Below, in pieces: positions 1-6,746 of a stretch of DNA of 64,000 nucleotides; positions within the stretch are counted from its first letter, which is position 1, and each line of letters opens with the position of its first letter. Under the pieces are notes generated by a model. The model did not search any database and was not told the DNA's origin. It was given only the letters and a program-made list of their open reading frames with translations. Both the position numbers and the translations under genes were made by a program. The DNA is from Erysipelotrichaceae bacterium (GTDB lineage: Bacteria > Bacillota_I > Bacilli_A > Erysipelotrichales > Erysipelotrichaceae), in assembly GCA_030694975.1 (NCBI GenBank), contig JAUYTU010000018.1, forward strand, positions 80,068-144,067, written 5' to 3'.

Positions 1-120
1 GACCTGTTCAATGACGGACAGTTTGTTTCAGATTTGAGTGATTACAAAATGCCTCAGCCGATTTATGAGTTGATTGTCAATCGAAAGAAAGATGAAGAGG
101 ATGAAGTATATGGCGATTAG
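1..120 (+). CDS. 3' end of an unidentified protein (partial)
   Basis: Frame 1 is open from the first base to a TAG at 118-120 and encodes the last 39 residues of a protein ending in an acidic tail (KKDEEDEVYGD). The next gene's SD and start codon lie inside this frame, which supports it being real coding sequence in the same operon. The fragment is too short and shows no recognisable motif, so I assign no function. Confidence 0.55.
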   Translation, partial: DLFNDGQFVSDLSDYKMPQPIYELIVNRKKDEEDEVYGD

Positions 121-1123
121 AGCGTTGATTATCGATATTGATGGAACGTTGATAGATAAGCGCACACACCGCTTACCGCAGAGTGCGGTTGCATCGATCA
201 AGCATTTGCGAAAGTCGGATATTAAAGTAATTTTGGCTACGGGAAGAACGCATTACTCAATCGATCGTGCGTTGATTTCGGCGATTGTGCCAGATTATGT
301 CGTGTCGATCAATGGTGCGGTTTGTCAGGACAAAGCAGGAAATGTGATCGGTGAAATTCAAATTCAAAAAGATTTGGTCGAACATTTTTTGCGTTGGGCT
401 AAAGATCATCAGTTGGAACATGCTTTTCATATGGATCATAAAACGCTGGTTTATCAGGGGGAGAAACTGAAAAAGAAACTGATCAAGCTGATTGGTCATT
501 CGAGCAGCGCGGTGGAAAGTGTTGACCAAAAGGAACACTTGGATCATCCGGTTTTTAATATGATCGTCTTGGATGCGTCACTGGCGATGGTGAAATCCTT
601 TGTTTCGAAACATCCATCCCTGCGCTATGATGAATTTGATTCGGGTAGTTTTGATATTTTCAATAAGTCAGTCAATAAGGCGAACGGTTGTAATGTGGCA
701 TTGAAGGCGTTGAATATTTCTTGGGATGAGGTGATGGCGTTGGGGGATAATACCAATGACATCGAAATGTTAAAGAAAGCGAACGTGGGATATGTGGTAA
801 AAGGGGGACATCCGGACATTTATACATTGGGACTTCCATTGACCGACGAGCCGTTGAAAGACGGTTTGGCGAAAGCTTTGGGTAAAGAGGGGTTGGTACC
901 CACGGAGAAGAATCTGATGTTGTTGGATTCGGATGAAGTATTGGTACGGATGAATGGTTCGCGTGTTAAGATTTCGACGTTGATATCCGCAGCGTTTGCG
1001 GTTGCCTCGCTAAATGAGTGGATGATCAAAGGGTTTACGTCGAATTTCGGACTGTACATTGCGCTTTCACTGATCATGGCACTCATGGCTTATTTGGCAT
1101 ATCGAAAGAAAAAGAGGGCATAG
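110..1123 (+). CDS. Cof-type HAD phosphatase with C-terminal membrane segment
   Basis: Haloacid dehalogenase superfamily hydrolase of the Cof/IIB type, which usually dephosphorylates sugar phosphates or small phosphometabolites. Motif I DIDGT lies at residues 9-13 (Asp9 nucleophile, Asp11 acid/base) and motif IV GDNTNDIEM near residue 212. I chose ATG 110 because GAAGAGG ends about 9 nt upstream; an in-frame TTG at 74 is less likely. It overlaps the upstream gene by 11 nt, so the two are probably co-translated. Unusually, a hydrophobic stretch (about residues 313-331, GLYIALSLIMALMAYLAY) followed by RKKKRA ends the protein, suggesting membrane anchoring. Typical Cof proteins are about 270 residues and soluble; this one is about 337. 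Substrate unknown. Confidence 0.85.
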   Translation: MAIRALIIDIDGTLIDKRTHRLPQSAVASIKHLRKSDIKVILATGRTHYSIDRALISAIVPDYVVSINGAVCQDKAGNVIGEIQIQKDLVEHFLRWAKDHQLEHAFHMDHKTLVYQGEKLKKKLIKLIGHSSSAVESVDQKEHLDHPVFNMIVLDASLAMVKSFVSKHPSLRYDEFDSGSFDIFNKSVNKANGCNVALKALNISWDEVMALGDNTNDIEMLKKANVGYVVKGGHPDIYTLGLPLTDEPLKDGLAKALGKEGLVPTEKNLMLLDSDEVLVRMNGSRVKISTLISAAFAVASLNEWMIKGFTSNFGLYIALSLIMALMAYLAYRKKKRA

Positions 1124-1140
1124 TACATTTTTGCACAAAT

Positions 1141-1169
1141 CAACGTGAAAACGTTGTTCTTCTGTTTTT
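1141..1169 (+). terminator. Hairpin after the HAD gene, probable weak terminator
   Basis: CAACGT-GAAA-ACGTTG (1141-1156) is followed by a T-rich but interrupted tract. The same bases match a catabolite-responsive element (TGAAAACGTTGTTC, 12 of 14 to the common consensus), so the site may instead be, or also be, a cre ahead of the PTS operon. Confidence 0.4.
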
Positions 1170-1236
1170 CGGACGAATCCTATACGATATAAATAGGAAT
1201 TGTCCTCCAAACAAAAAATGAAAGGGAGGAAGGCAT

Positions 1237-1677
1237 GTGGAAGAAATGATTCAACAAAAGAATATTCGGATCATCGATGAGGTAGCTGACTGGAAAGAGG
1301 CTATTTCGCAGGCAGTAATGCCTTTGATTGAAAATGGTTATGTGGAAACTCGTTATGTGGATAGTATCATCGAAAATACGGAAAAGTTTGGTCCGTATTA
1401 CGTGATCGCTCCTAACATTGCTCTGCCTCATGCGCGTCCTGAACAAGGGGTTTTAAAGAAACAGCTAGGAATATTGCTGCTTCGTCATCCAATCAAATTT
1501 TCGCAAGATGGATTTGATGTTCGCTTACTGATTACATTGGCCGCATCCGATAGTGAGTCTCATCTTCAGACACTGTCTAAGTTGTCTGATATTCTGGGTG
1601 ATGATGATCGTATCGGTAAGATATTAGGCGCTTCGAGTGTTGAGGAGATTTACCGGCTTTTCACGCTCGGGTATTAG
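1237..1677 (+). CDS. ulaC: PTS EIIA component, mannitol/ascorbate type
   Basis: Cytoplasmic EIIA that takes phosphate from HPr and passes it to the EIIB encoded downstream. The phosphorylated histidine is His65 in LPHARPE, the hallmark of the PTS_EIIA_2 fold, and the 146-residue length is normal. I use GTG 1237, placed 7 nt after GGGAGG; the overlapping ATG at 1235 runs into a stop after four codons. First gene of a IIA-IIC-IIB-transketolase operon. The symbol reflects family similarity; the substrate need not be ascorbate, because no ascorbate-6-phosphate lactonase, decarboxylase or epimerase follows. Confidence 0.88.
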   Translation: MEEMIQQKNIRIIDEVADWKEAISQAVMPLIENGYVETRYVDSIIENTEKFGPYYVIAPNIALPHARPEQGVLKKQLGILLLRHPIKFSQDGFDVRLLITLAASDSESHLQTLSKLSDILGDDDRIGKILGASSVEEIYRLFTLGY

Positions 1678-1695
1678 TACAAGGGGAAATTGTAC
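1677..1695 (+). promoter_or_regulatory. Intercistronic hairpin GTACAA-N7-TTGTAC
   Basis: A 6-bp perfect inverted repeat starts at the last base of the EIIA stop codon and sits just before the second hairpin that carries the ulaA SD. There is no T-run, so it is not a terminator. It may be an mRNA processing or stability element, or an alternative pairing partner for the next hairpin. Confidence 0.4.
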
Positions 1696-1698
1696 GTA

Positions 1699-1726
1699 GT
1701 AACAAAAGGAGGTAAATTGTTACATG
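1699..1726 (+). promoter_or_regulatory. ulaA SD presented in the loop of a 7-bp hairpin
   Basis: GTAACAA (1699-1705) pairs perfectly with TTGTTAC (1717-1723). The 11-nt loop holds the whole SD AAGGAGGT (1706-1713), and the 3' arm abuts the ATG at 1724. The geometry suggests translation of the transporter can be tuned by protein binding or by stem stability. Confidence 0.5.
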
Positions 1727-3085
1727 GAATCTGTATTAGTGTTTATTCAGGATGTGTTATCCACTCCAGCATTGCTCATTGGTTTAATGGCATTGATCGG
1801 TTTAGTTGCTCAAGGTCGTCCGATTGAAGAAGTCATTAAAGGAACGTTGAAAACGATTCTTGGCTTCGTTATCATCGGTGCCGGCGCAGGAATCTTAGTT
1901 GGTGCATTGAATTATTTCGGTGTATTGTTCAACTTTGCTTTCGGTGTTCAAGGTGTTGTACCGAACAACGAAGCGATCGTGTCTTTGGCATTAAATGAGT
2001 ATGCCCAAGCTACAGCATTGATTATGGCATTCGGTATGGTTGCCAATATCTTGCTTGCCCGTTTCTCGAAATGGAAATATATCTTCCTGACGGGTCATCA
2101 CACACTGTATATGGCTGCTTTGATTGCTGTTGTTTTATCGGTTGGCGGTTTAGAAGGCTGGCAGTTAATTCTGGCTGGATCCGCTCTGTTAGGCTTTACA
2201 ATGGTGTTCTTTCCGGCTTTGGCACAAAAAACCATGGTCAAGATTACCGGTGAAGAGTCGATTGCGTTTGGTCACTTTGGTACTTTAGGTTATGTTTTCT
2301 CTGCTTGGTTGGGTTCGATTTTCGGTAAAGGATCGAAATCCACAGAAGAAATTAAATTCCCGAAACGCTTATCGTTCTTACGCGATACTTCCGTAGCGAT
2401 TGCATTGACCATGTTTCTGTTCTTCGTCCTTGTTTCGGTCATTGCTTCCTTTAAAGAAGGTTTTGATCCGGCAATGACTACAGGTATTAACTGGTTCTTG
2501 TTCTCGGTAATCCAATCTCTTACATTTGCGGGCGGTGTTTATATCGTCTTGGCCGGTGTTCGTTTATTAATCGCTGAAATCGTTCCTGCCTTCAAAGGTA
2601 TTTCGGAAAAAATCGTTCCGGATGCTAAGCCGGCTTTGGACTGTCCAATCGTATTCCCGTTTGCTGAAAATGCTGTTTTAATTGGTTTCCTGGTTTCATT
2701 TGCGGGCGGTCTGATTGGTTTAGGAATCCTGATTGCATTGGGTGGTACTTTGGCATTGCCGTTGATTCTTCCGGGCGTTATTCCTCACTTTTTCACCGGC
2801 GCTACCGCAGGTGTCTTTGGAAATGCTACCGGTGGTCGTAGAGGTGCAGTCATTGGTGCACTCGGAAATGGTTTATTGATTACCTTCTTACCTGCACTCT
2901 TAATGCCGGTTCTCGGAACGTTGGGTTTTGCAAATACCACATTCTCTGATTCTGACTTTACAGCTGTAGGTATTGTTATGGGTAATGTTGCTAATTACAT
3001 TCAAGGTTATGGATTATTGGCTGTTTCCTTGCTGATTTTCGTAGCTCCGATTATAATAACTCTTGTACAACCAAAGAAAGCTTAG
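1724..3085 (+). CDS. ulaA: PTS EIIC component, ascorbate (UlaA/SgaT) family
   Basis: Integral membrane permease of the AG superfamily of PTS transporters. It carries the sugar across the membrane while the partner EIIB phosphorylates it. The 453-residue length matches the family (about 450-465), with about ten or more hydrophobic helices and the family-like segment TGHHTLYMAA near residue 125. It lies between EIIA and EIIB, 46 nt after the EIIA stop. Substrate specificity cannot be read from the sequence. The downstream split transketolase suggests a pentose- or ketose-type sugar whose phosphate is consumed by that enzyme; this is inference. Confidence 0.9.
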   Translation: MESVLVFIQDVLSTPALLIGLMALIGLVAQGRPIEEVIKGTLKTILGFVIIGAGAGILVGALNYFGVLFNFAFGVQGVVPNNEAIVSLALNEYAQATALIMAFGMVANILLARFSKWKYIFLTGHHTLYMAALIAVVLSVGGLEGWQLILAGSALLGFTMVFFPALAQKTMVKITGEESIAFGHFGTLGYVFSAWLGSIFGKGSKSTEEIKFPKRLSFLRDTSVAIALTMFLFFVLVSVIASFKEGFDPAMTTGINWFLFSVIQSLTFAGGVYIVLAGVRLLIAEIVPAFKGISEKIVPDAKPALDCPIVFPFAENAVLIGFLVSFAGGLIGLGILIALGGTLALPLILPGVIPHFFTGATAGVFGNATGGRRGAVIGALGNGLLITFLPALLMPVLGTLGFANTTFSDSDFTAVGIVMGNVANYIQGYGLLAVSLLIFVAPIIITLVQPKKA

Positions 3086-3094
3086 TTATAATAA

Positions 3095-3119
3095 GGTGAA
3101 GAGCACTATGCTCTTCACC
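3095..3119 (+). promoter_or_regulatory. Perfect intercistronic hairpin between EIIC and EIIB genes
   Basis: GGTGAAGAGC (3095-3104) and GCTCTTCACC (3110-3119) form a 10-bp perfect stem with a 5-nt loop. It is followed by ATCATTTATTTG rather than a T-run. This is typical of an RNA-processing or 3'-protecting element that sets different mRNA levels for the permease and the downstream genes, or of a leaky terminator. Confidence 0.6.
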
Positions 3120-3146
3120 ATCATTTATTTGATAAGGAGGTAGACT

Positions 3147-3443
3147 GTGTCGATTAAGAAAATCATGTGTGCCTGCGGAAGTGGGTTGGGGTCTTCATTT
3201 CTGGTTGAAATGAATGTCAAGAAAGTATTAAAAAAATTAGGTGTAGAAGGTGTTGAAGTCGCCCATGGCGCTGCAACCGATGTCTACAAAGGGTCAGCTG
3301 ATGTATTTGTCTGCGGTAAGGATATGTACAATATTTTATCCGCTTATGGTCCGTGTGTGACCTTGACCAATATTATATCGATGGCTGAGCTTGAAGAAAA
3401 ATTAGGTGCATATCTTAAAGAAGTTGGTGTTATCGAAGGATAA
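3147..3443 (+). CDS. ulaB: PTS EIIB component, ascorbate/lactose-type fold
   Basis: Small cytoplasmic EIIB (98 residues) that receives phosphate from EIIA on a cysteine and gives it to the incoming sugar. The N-terminal phosphocysteine loop is CACGSGLGSS; Cys10, followed by GSGLGSS, aligns with the active Cys of UlaB. The GTG start at 3147 lies after AAGGAGG. Separated from the permease gene by the perfect hairpin and followed 29 nt later by transketolase. Confidence 0.88.
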   Translation: MSIKKIMCACGSGLGSSFLVEMNVKKVLKKLGVEGVEVAHGAATDVYKGSADVFVCGKDMYNILSAYGPCVTLTNIISMAELEEKLGAYLKEVGVIEG

Positions 3444-3472
3444 CACCTTTTCAAATAAACAGGAGGAATCGT

Positions 3473-4315
3473 ATGTCAGAGAATTTATCATTGTTTTCGG
3501 CGCAAATCCGTTTGGAAACATGCAAGATGCTAGCTCATCGCGGATTTGGTCATTTGGGTGGAGCACTCTCCATCGTAGAGACACTGTCGGTGTTGTATGG
3601 CGAGAAGATGAACATCGACCCAAAACAACCCAATTGGCCAGGAAGAGATTATTTTGTGTTGTCAAAAGGTCATGCCGGTCCGTCTTATTATTCGACACTC
3701 GCGTTGAAAGGTTATTTCCCGTTGGAAGTTTTAAATACATTGAATGAAAATGGCACGAATCTGCCATCGCATCCCGATCGCTTAAAGACGATCGGTGTCG
3801 ATGCAACGACCGGATCTTTGGGTCAGGGAATTTCGATTGCTGTCGGTATTGCGAAAGCACTCAAACTGGACAACAAGTCAAACAAAGTTTATTCGATCGT
3901 TGGTGACGGTGAGTGCAATGAAGGCCAGGTATGGGAAGCCTTTCAGTTTGCGGCTCATCAGAAGTTGGATAATTTACTCGTTTTCATCGATGAAAATCAT
4001 AAGCAGTTGGATGGTCTGACAGTGGATATCAATAATCCTTTTGATTTAAGGGCGAAGATGGAAGCCTTCGGTTTCTATGCACTAAGAGTGGATGGAGCGG
4101 ATGAGAAGGCAATTTCTGAGGCGATTGATGATTGCTTCGCTCATCCAGGGCAGGCGTTATGCATTGTCTTAGACACCGTCAAAGGTCAGGGTGTCGAGTT
4201 CTTTGAGAAACTGTTTGATAATCATCACATCCGTTTTGCAACGGAGAGTAAGGCGGAGTTGGATAAGGCGATCGTTGATTTAGAAGATTTGGTATCGAAG
4301 GGAGGTGTCCGATAA
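3473..4315 (+). CDS. Transketolase, N-terminal (thiamine pyrophosphate-binding) subunit
   Basis: First half of a split transketolase, which transfers two-carbon units between ketose and aldose phosphates using thiamine diphosphate. The TPP/Mg2+ motif begins with GDGECNEG near residue 144 and closes with IDEN. The His-rich substrate and cofactor region includes SKGHAGPS (about 64-71) and GSLGQG (about 116-121). Length 280 matches archaeal/Bacillota split N subunits. SD AGGAGG precedes the ATG. It ends in TAATG, overlapping the C subunit start by 1 nt, so the two should be made at equal ratio. Placement in a PTS operon suggests a catabolic transketolase distinct from the housekeeping enzyme. 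Confidence 0.93.
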   Translation: MSENLSLFSAQIRLETCKMLAHRGFGHLGGALSIVETLSVLYGEKMNIDPKQPNWPGRDYFVLSKGHAGPSYYSTLALKGYFPLEVLNTLNENGTNLPSHPDRLKTIGVDATTGSLGQGISIAVGIAKALKLDNKSNKVYSIVGDGECNEGQVWEAFQFAAHQKLDNLLVFIDENHKQLDGLTVDINNPFDLRAKMEAFGFYALRVDGADEKAISEAIDDCFAHPGQALCIVLDTVKGQGVEFFEKLFDNHHIRFATESKAELDKAIVDLEDLVSKGGVR

Positions 4316-5268
4316 TGGCTATCGTATTTGCGAAAGAACAAAAACCGATTGAGATGCGGGCGGTTTATCAGAATGCGCTGTTTGACATATTAAAAGACAA
4401 TGCGAATGTTGTGGTGATGGATGCTGATTTGGTTGGAGCTTCCGGTATGGCAAACGTGTTTAGAGAATTTCCGGAGCAGTGTATCAATATGGGAATCAGT
4501 GAGGCCAATATGATCGGTGCAGCTGCGGGAATGTCACTGTTAGGGAAAGTTCCGATTATTCATACCTTTGCGCCTTTTGCGACGCGGCGGGTGTATGATC
4601 AGCTATATCTTTCCGGAGCTTATCAAAAAGCAAATTTGCGGATTTATGGTTCTGATCCCGGGTTTACTTCGGGTCATAACGGCGGTACGCATACGTCTGT
4701 GGAAGATTTGGCTTTAATGCGGGCGATGCCAACCGCTACCGTTTTAGCTCCGGCCGATGCAACGCAGTTTGCCTGGTTGCTGAAGGAAACATCCAAACGT
4801 TACGGTATTTTCTATCTTCGTGCCAGCAGAAAAGGTTTAATGGATGTTTATGATCCTTCATCGACGTTTGAAATCGGTAAAGGTGTGGTTCTTTCGGAAG
4901 GGTCGGATGTTGTGATTTTTGCGATTGGGGAAATGATTGCAGAAGCACTGAAAGCAAAGGAAGTACTTGAGAAAGTCGGTATGAGTGTTGCGGTGGTGGA
5001 TATGTTTACAGTCAAACCCATCGATACGGATTTGGTGAAACGGATGATTGTGGGGAAGAAAGTCGTTATTACAGCAGAGAATCATTCGAAAATCGGTGGT
5101 TTGGGCAGCGCCATTGCGGAAATCATGGCTGAAGAGGGCAGTGGTGTTCCGTTGCGTCGGGTGGCAATCAATGATCGTTTCGGCGAAGTCGGTTTGCCGG
5201 ACTACCTTCAAAAGATTTATGGACTAACAGTGGAAAATATCATTCATGCTGTCAAAGAGGCACTTTAA
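4315..5268 (+). CDS. Transketolase, C-terminal (pyrimidine-binding) subunit
   Basis: Second half of the split transketolase (317 residues) with the Pyr domain followed by the C-terminal transketolase domain. Glu63 in INMGISEANM is the glutamate that activates the thiamine ring. The loop SGHNGGTHTSVEDLALMR (about 119-136) is typical of the Pyr domain. It starts within the stop of the N subunit and ends 6 nt before a strong terminator, closing the PTS operon. A comparable split pair is known as apulose-4-phosphate transketolase in some Bacillota apiose pathways, so the donor could be an unusual ketose phosphate rather than xylulose 5-phosphate. Confidence 0.93.
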   Translation: MAIVFAKEQKPIEMRAVYQNALFDILKDNANVVVMDADLVGASGMANVFREFPEQCINMGISEANMIGAAAGMSLLGKVPIIHTFAPFATRRVYDQLYLSGAYQKANLRIYGSDPGFTSGHNGGTHTSVEDLALMRAMPTATVLAPADATQFAWLLKETSKRYGIFYLRASRKGLMDVYDPSSTFEIGKGVVLSEGSDVVIFAIGEMIAEALKAKEVLEKVGMSVAVVDMFTVKPIDTDLVKRMIVGKKVVITAENHSKIGGLGSAIAEIMAEEGSGVPLRRVAINDRFGEVGLPDYLQKIYGLTVENIIHAVKEAL

Positions 5269-5273
5269 CTGAT

Positions 5274-5297
5274 AAGAGATGGAAACATCTCTTTTTA
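5274..5297 (+). terminator. Rho-independent terminator of the PTS-transketolase operon
   Basis: AAGAGATG-GAAA-CATCTCTT followed by a T-run: an 8-bp stem with a GAAA tetraloop, 6 nt after the stop codon. Confidence 0.85.
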
Positions 5298-5305
5298 TGA
5301 GATAA

Positions 5306-5357
5306 GTAATATATTACATAAATGTGTTGACAAACCTATTTAAATGTAATATATTAC
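5306..5357 (+). promoter_or_regulatory. marR promoter with two identical 12-bp palindromic operators
   Basis: TTGACA (5327-5332), a 17-nt spacer and TATATT (5350-5355) form a strong sigma-A promoter. GTAATATATTAC occurs twice, at 5306-5317 (upstream of -35) and 5346-5357 (covering -10). The copies are exactly 40 bp apart, about four helical turns. This is the expected layout for autorepression by the MarR protein encoded next. Confidence 0.85.
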
Positions 5358-5376
5358 CTATTGAAAGAGGTGCACC

Positions 5377-5841
5377 ATGAAACGATTTCCTCATATTCCC
5401 GATCGAGAATACGCTTTCGGAATCATCTTCAATGTAGCAAACTTGTGTCAGTCGGTGCTTGATCATCACTTGGCTCCGTATGACATCACGACGAAACAAT
5501 GGTATCTATCCGTAATCGTCAATGCGTTATTTACATCGCCGCCGCAAATTTCCGATGTTGCCAAAGTGATGAACACAAGTCATCAGAATATTAAAGTGAT
5601 TGCGGACAAACTTGAGAAGAAGGGGCATTTGGTTTTCGTGCCCGATGAGTCAGATCAGCGCAAAGTACGCCTCAAAATGACGGAGCAAAGTGTAGCTTTT
5701 TGGGAAAATCTTAGCCCACAAAGTGAAACTGCCATGGAGAGTATCTTTTCGGGAATTGAACCCGACCAATTAAGCATGTTTTGTGACACGTTAACAAAGA
5801 TGCTCGACAATCTGGATCGAATGAAGGAGAATGGAAAATGA
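5377..5841 (+). CDS. MarR-family transcriptional regulator
   Basis: Winged-helix dimeric repressor of 154 residues. The central part (about residues 50-100) contains the helix-turn-helix (DVAKVMNTSHQNIKVIADKL), followed by the wing with DESDQRKVRLKMT, the usual D-x-R-D/Q-R-K-V pattern of MarR proteins. The SD overlaps GAGGTG and the ATG is at 5377. It is the first gene of a three-gene set, joined to the FMN-binding gene by an ATGA overlap. Two identical palindromes in its promoter suggest autoregulation. The ligand is unknown; MarR proteins often respond to oxidants or aromatic compounds, which would fit the flavoprotein partners. Confidence 0.9.
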   Translation: MKRFPHIPDREYAFGIIFNVANLCQSVLDHHLAPYDITTKQWYLSVIVNALFTSPPQISDVAKVMNTSHQNIKVIADKLEKKGHLVFVPDESDQRKVRLKMTEQSVAFWENLSPQSETAMESIFSGIEPDQLSMFCDTLTKMLDNLDRMKENGK

Positions 5842-6224
5842 AGAATGTATTTAAAATTATTATGTGGGTTTTTTTAGGAGTCATGGTCATCGGCTTTAGC
5901 TTTATGCTTTTCTTAGGGAAAGATTTAGAATCAGCGACGAACATCGAAGTGCTACCGATTGATCTCAGTGTGTTTGCGGATGGGGACTATCAAGGCGATT
6001 ATGATCATGGACGTTTCAGTAATACGGTGGTGGTTACTATAAAGGATAGGGAAATCGTGGATATCCAATTTACCAAGACGGTTGATTTTGACTGGCCGGC
6101 AGTTCGTGAAGCACTGAAAGATGCGGTCATAGACAGGCAGAATATTGATATTGATACGATCACCGAGGCTACCGCAACTTCGAAGGCGTATTTGAAGTCG
6201 ATTGAAAAGGCGCTTCGACCATGA
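5838..6224 (+). CDS. Membrane-anchored FMN-binding domain protein
   Basis: 128 residues: an N-terminal transmembrane segment (about 6-27), then an FMN_bind domain probably outside the membrane. The start of the domain, DGDYQGDYDHGRF, is typical. The C-terminal DTITEATATS (from Asp106) resembles the ApbE flavinylation motif D-x-x-S/T-G-A-T, with Thr112 as likely covalent FMN acceptor although the usual Gly is Glu110. It overlaps marR by 4 nt and the flavodoxin by 4 nt. Related domains in RnfG, NqrC and extracellular electron-transfer proteins carry electrons through covalent flavin. A redox role with the neighbouring flavodoxin is inferred. Confidence 0.78.
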   Translation: MKNVFKIIMWVFLGVMVIGFSFMLFLGKDLESATNIEVLPIDLSVFADGDYQGDYDHGRFSNTVVVTIKDREIVDIQFTKTVDFDWPAVREALKDAVIDRQNIDIDTITEATATSKAYLKSIEKALRP

Positions 6225-6703
6225 GTACCGCGATCATCTATGCGTCGACGTATGGAAGTACAAAAAGGGTGGCGGAAACTATTCAAAAAAGCATCCCTGG
6301 CTCATCAGTATTCGATGTTAAGAAAGATAAGTTAGATTTATCTTCATTTGATACCGTTATTCTGGGTTCCAGTATCTACATCGGTCAGATTGATAAGCAG
6401 ATGAAGAACTTCTTGAAAACCAATGGCGAGACAATAAAAGGTAAAAAACGGGGTATATATTTGTGTTGCGGATTTGAAGAGAATTTGCAGACGTATCTGG
6501 ATGCCAATTTCGATAAAGAACTGGTGGAAAGAGTTGTGGTTATGACTATGGGAGGTGAAATGGATGTACAAAAAATGAGTTTTGCCCATAAGATGATTAC
6601 GCGTATGGTTCAAAAGTCAGAACAAGGGAAAAACAGGGAAGTCGTCCTTCATCTTGAAAAAGCGGAGGAATTTGTAAGACGATTGTTCAGTCAGACGGAA
6701 TAA
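6221..6703 (+). CDS. Flavodoxin-domain protein
   Basis: 160-residue flavodoxin-like protein. The N-terminal FMN phosphate loop is YASTYGSTKRVAE (about residues 7-19), the T/S-x-T-G/Y-x-T signature. GSSIYIGQ (about 49-56) resembles the HemG/menaquinone-dependent protoporphyrinogen oxidase branch of flavodoxins. It starts in an ATGA overlap with the FMN-binding gene, and its stop lies inside the terminator, so it is the last gene of the marR operon. No heme genes are nearby, so I do not call it HemG. It probably passes electrons to or from the membrane FMN protein, or acts as a stress-induced flavin carrier. Confidence 0.8.
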   Translation: MSTAIIYASTYGSTKRVAETIQKSIPGSSVFDVKKDKLDLSSFDTVILGSSIYIGQIDKQMKNFLKTNGETIKGKKRGIYLCCGFEENLQTYLDANFDKELVERVVVMTMGGEMDVQKMSFAHKMITRMVQKSEQGKNREVVLHLEKAEEFVRRLFSQTE

Positions 6704-6717
6704 CCTCCGTCTTTTTT
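6694..6717 (+). terminator. Terminator of the marR-flavoprotein operon
   Basis: GACGGA-ATAACC-TCCGTC followed by six T. The loop contains the flavodoxin stop codon. Confidence 0.82.
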
Positions 6718-6718
6718 A

Positions 6719-6727
6719 TGCTATAAT
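6719..6727 (+). promoter_or_regulatory. Extended -10 promoter for pepF
   Basis: TG-C-TATAAT, a perfect extended -10 directly after the preceding terminator and 19 nt before the pepF ATG. No good -35 is seen. Confidence 0.6.
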
Positions 6728-6746
6728 ATTCTGAGTGAGGTAAATT

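Noticed and set aside
1146..1159. Catabolite-responsive element ahead of the PTS operon
   Set aside because: Two mismatches to the consensus and the same bases form a hairpin; kept only as an alternative in the terminator entry.
6221..6703. Calling the flavodoxin HemG (protoporphyrinogen oxidase)
   Set aside because: Similarity is only at the general flavodoxin level and no heme synthesis genes are nearby.
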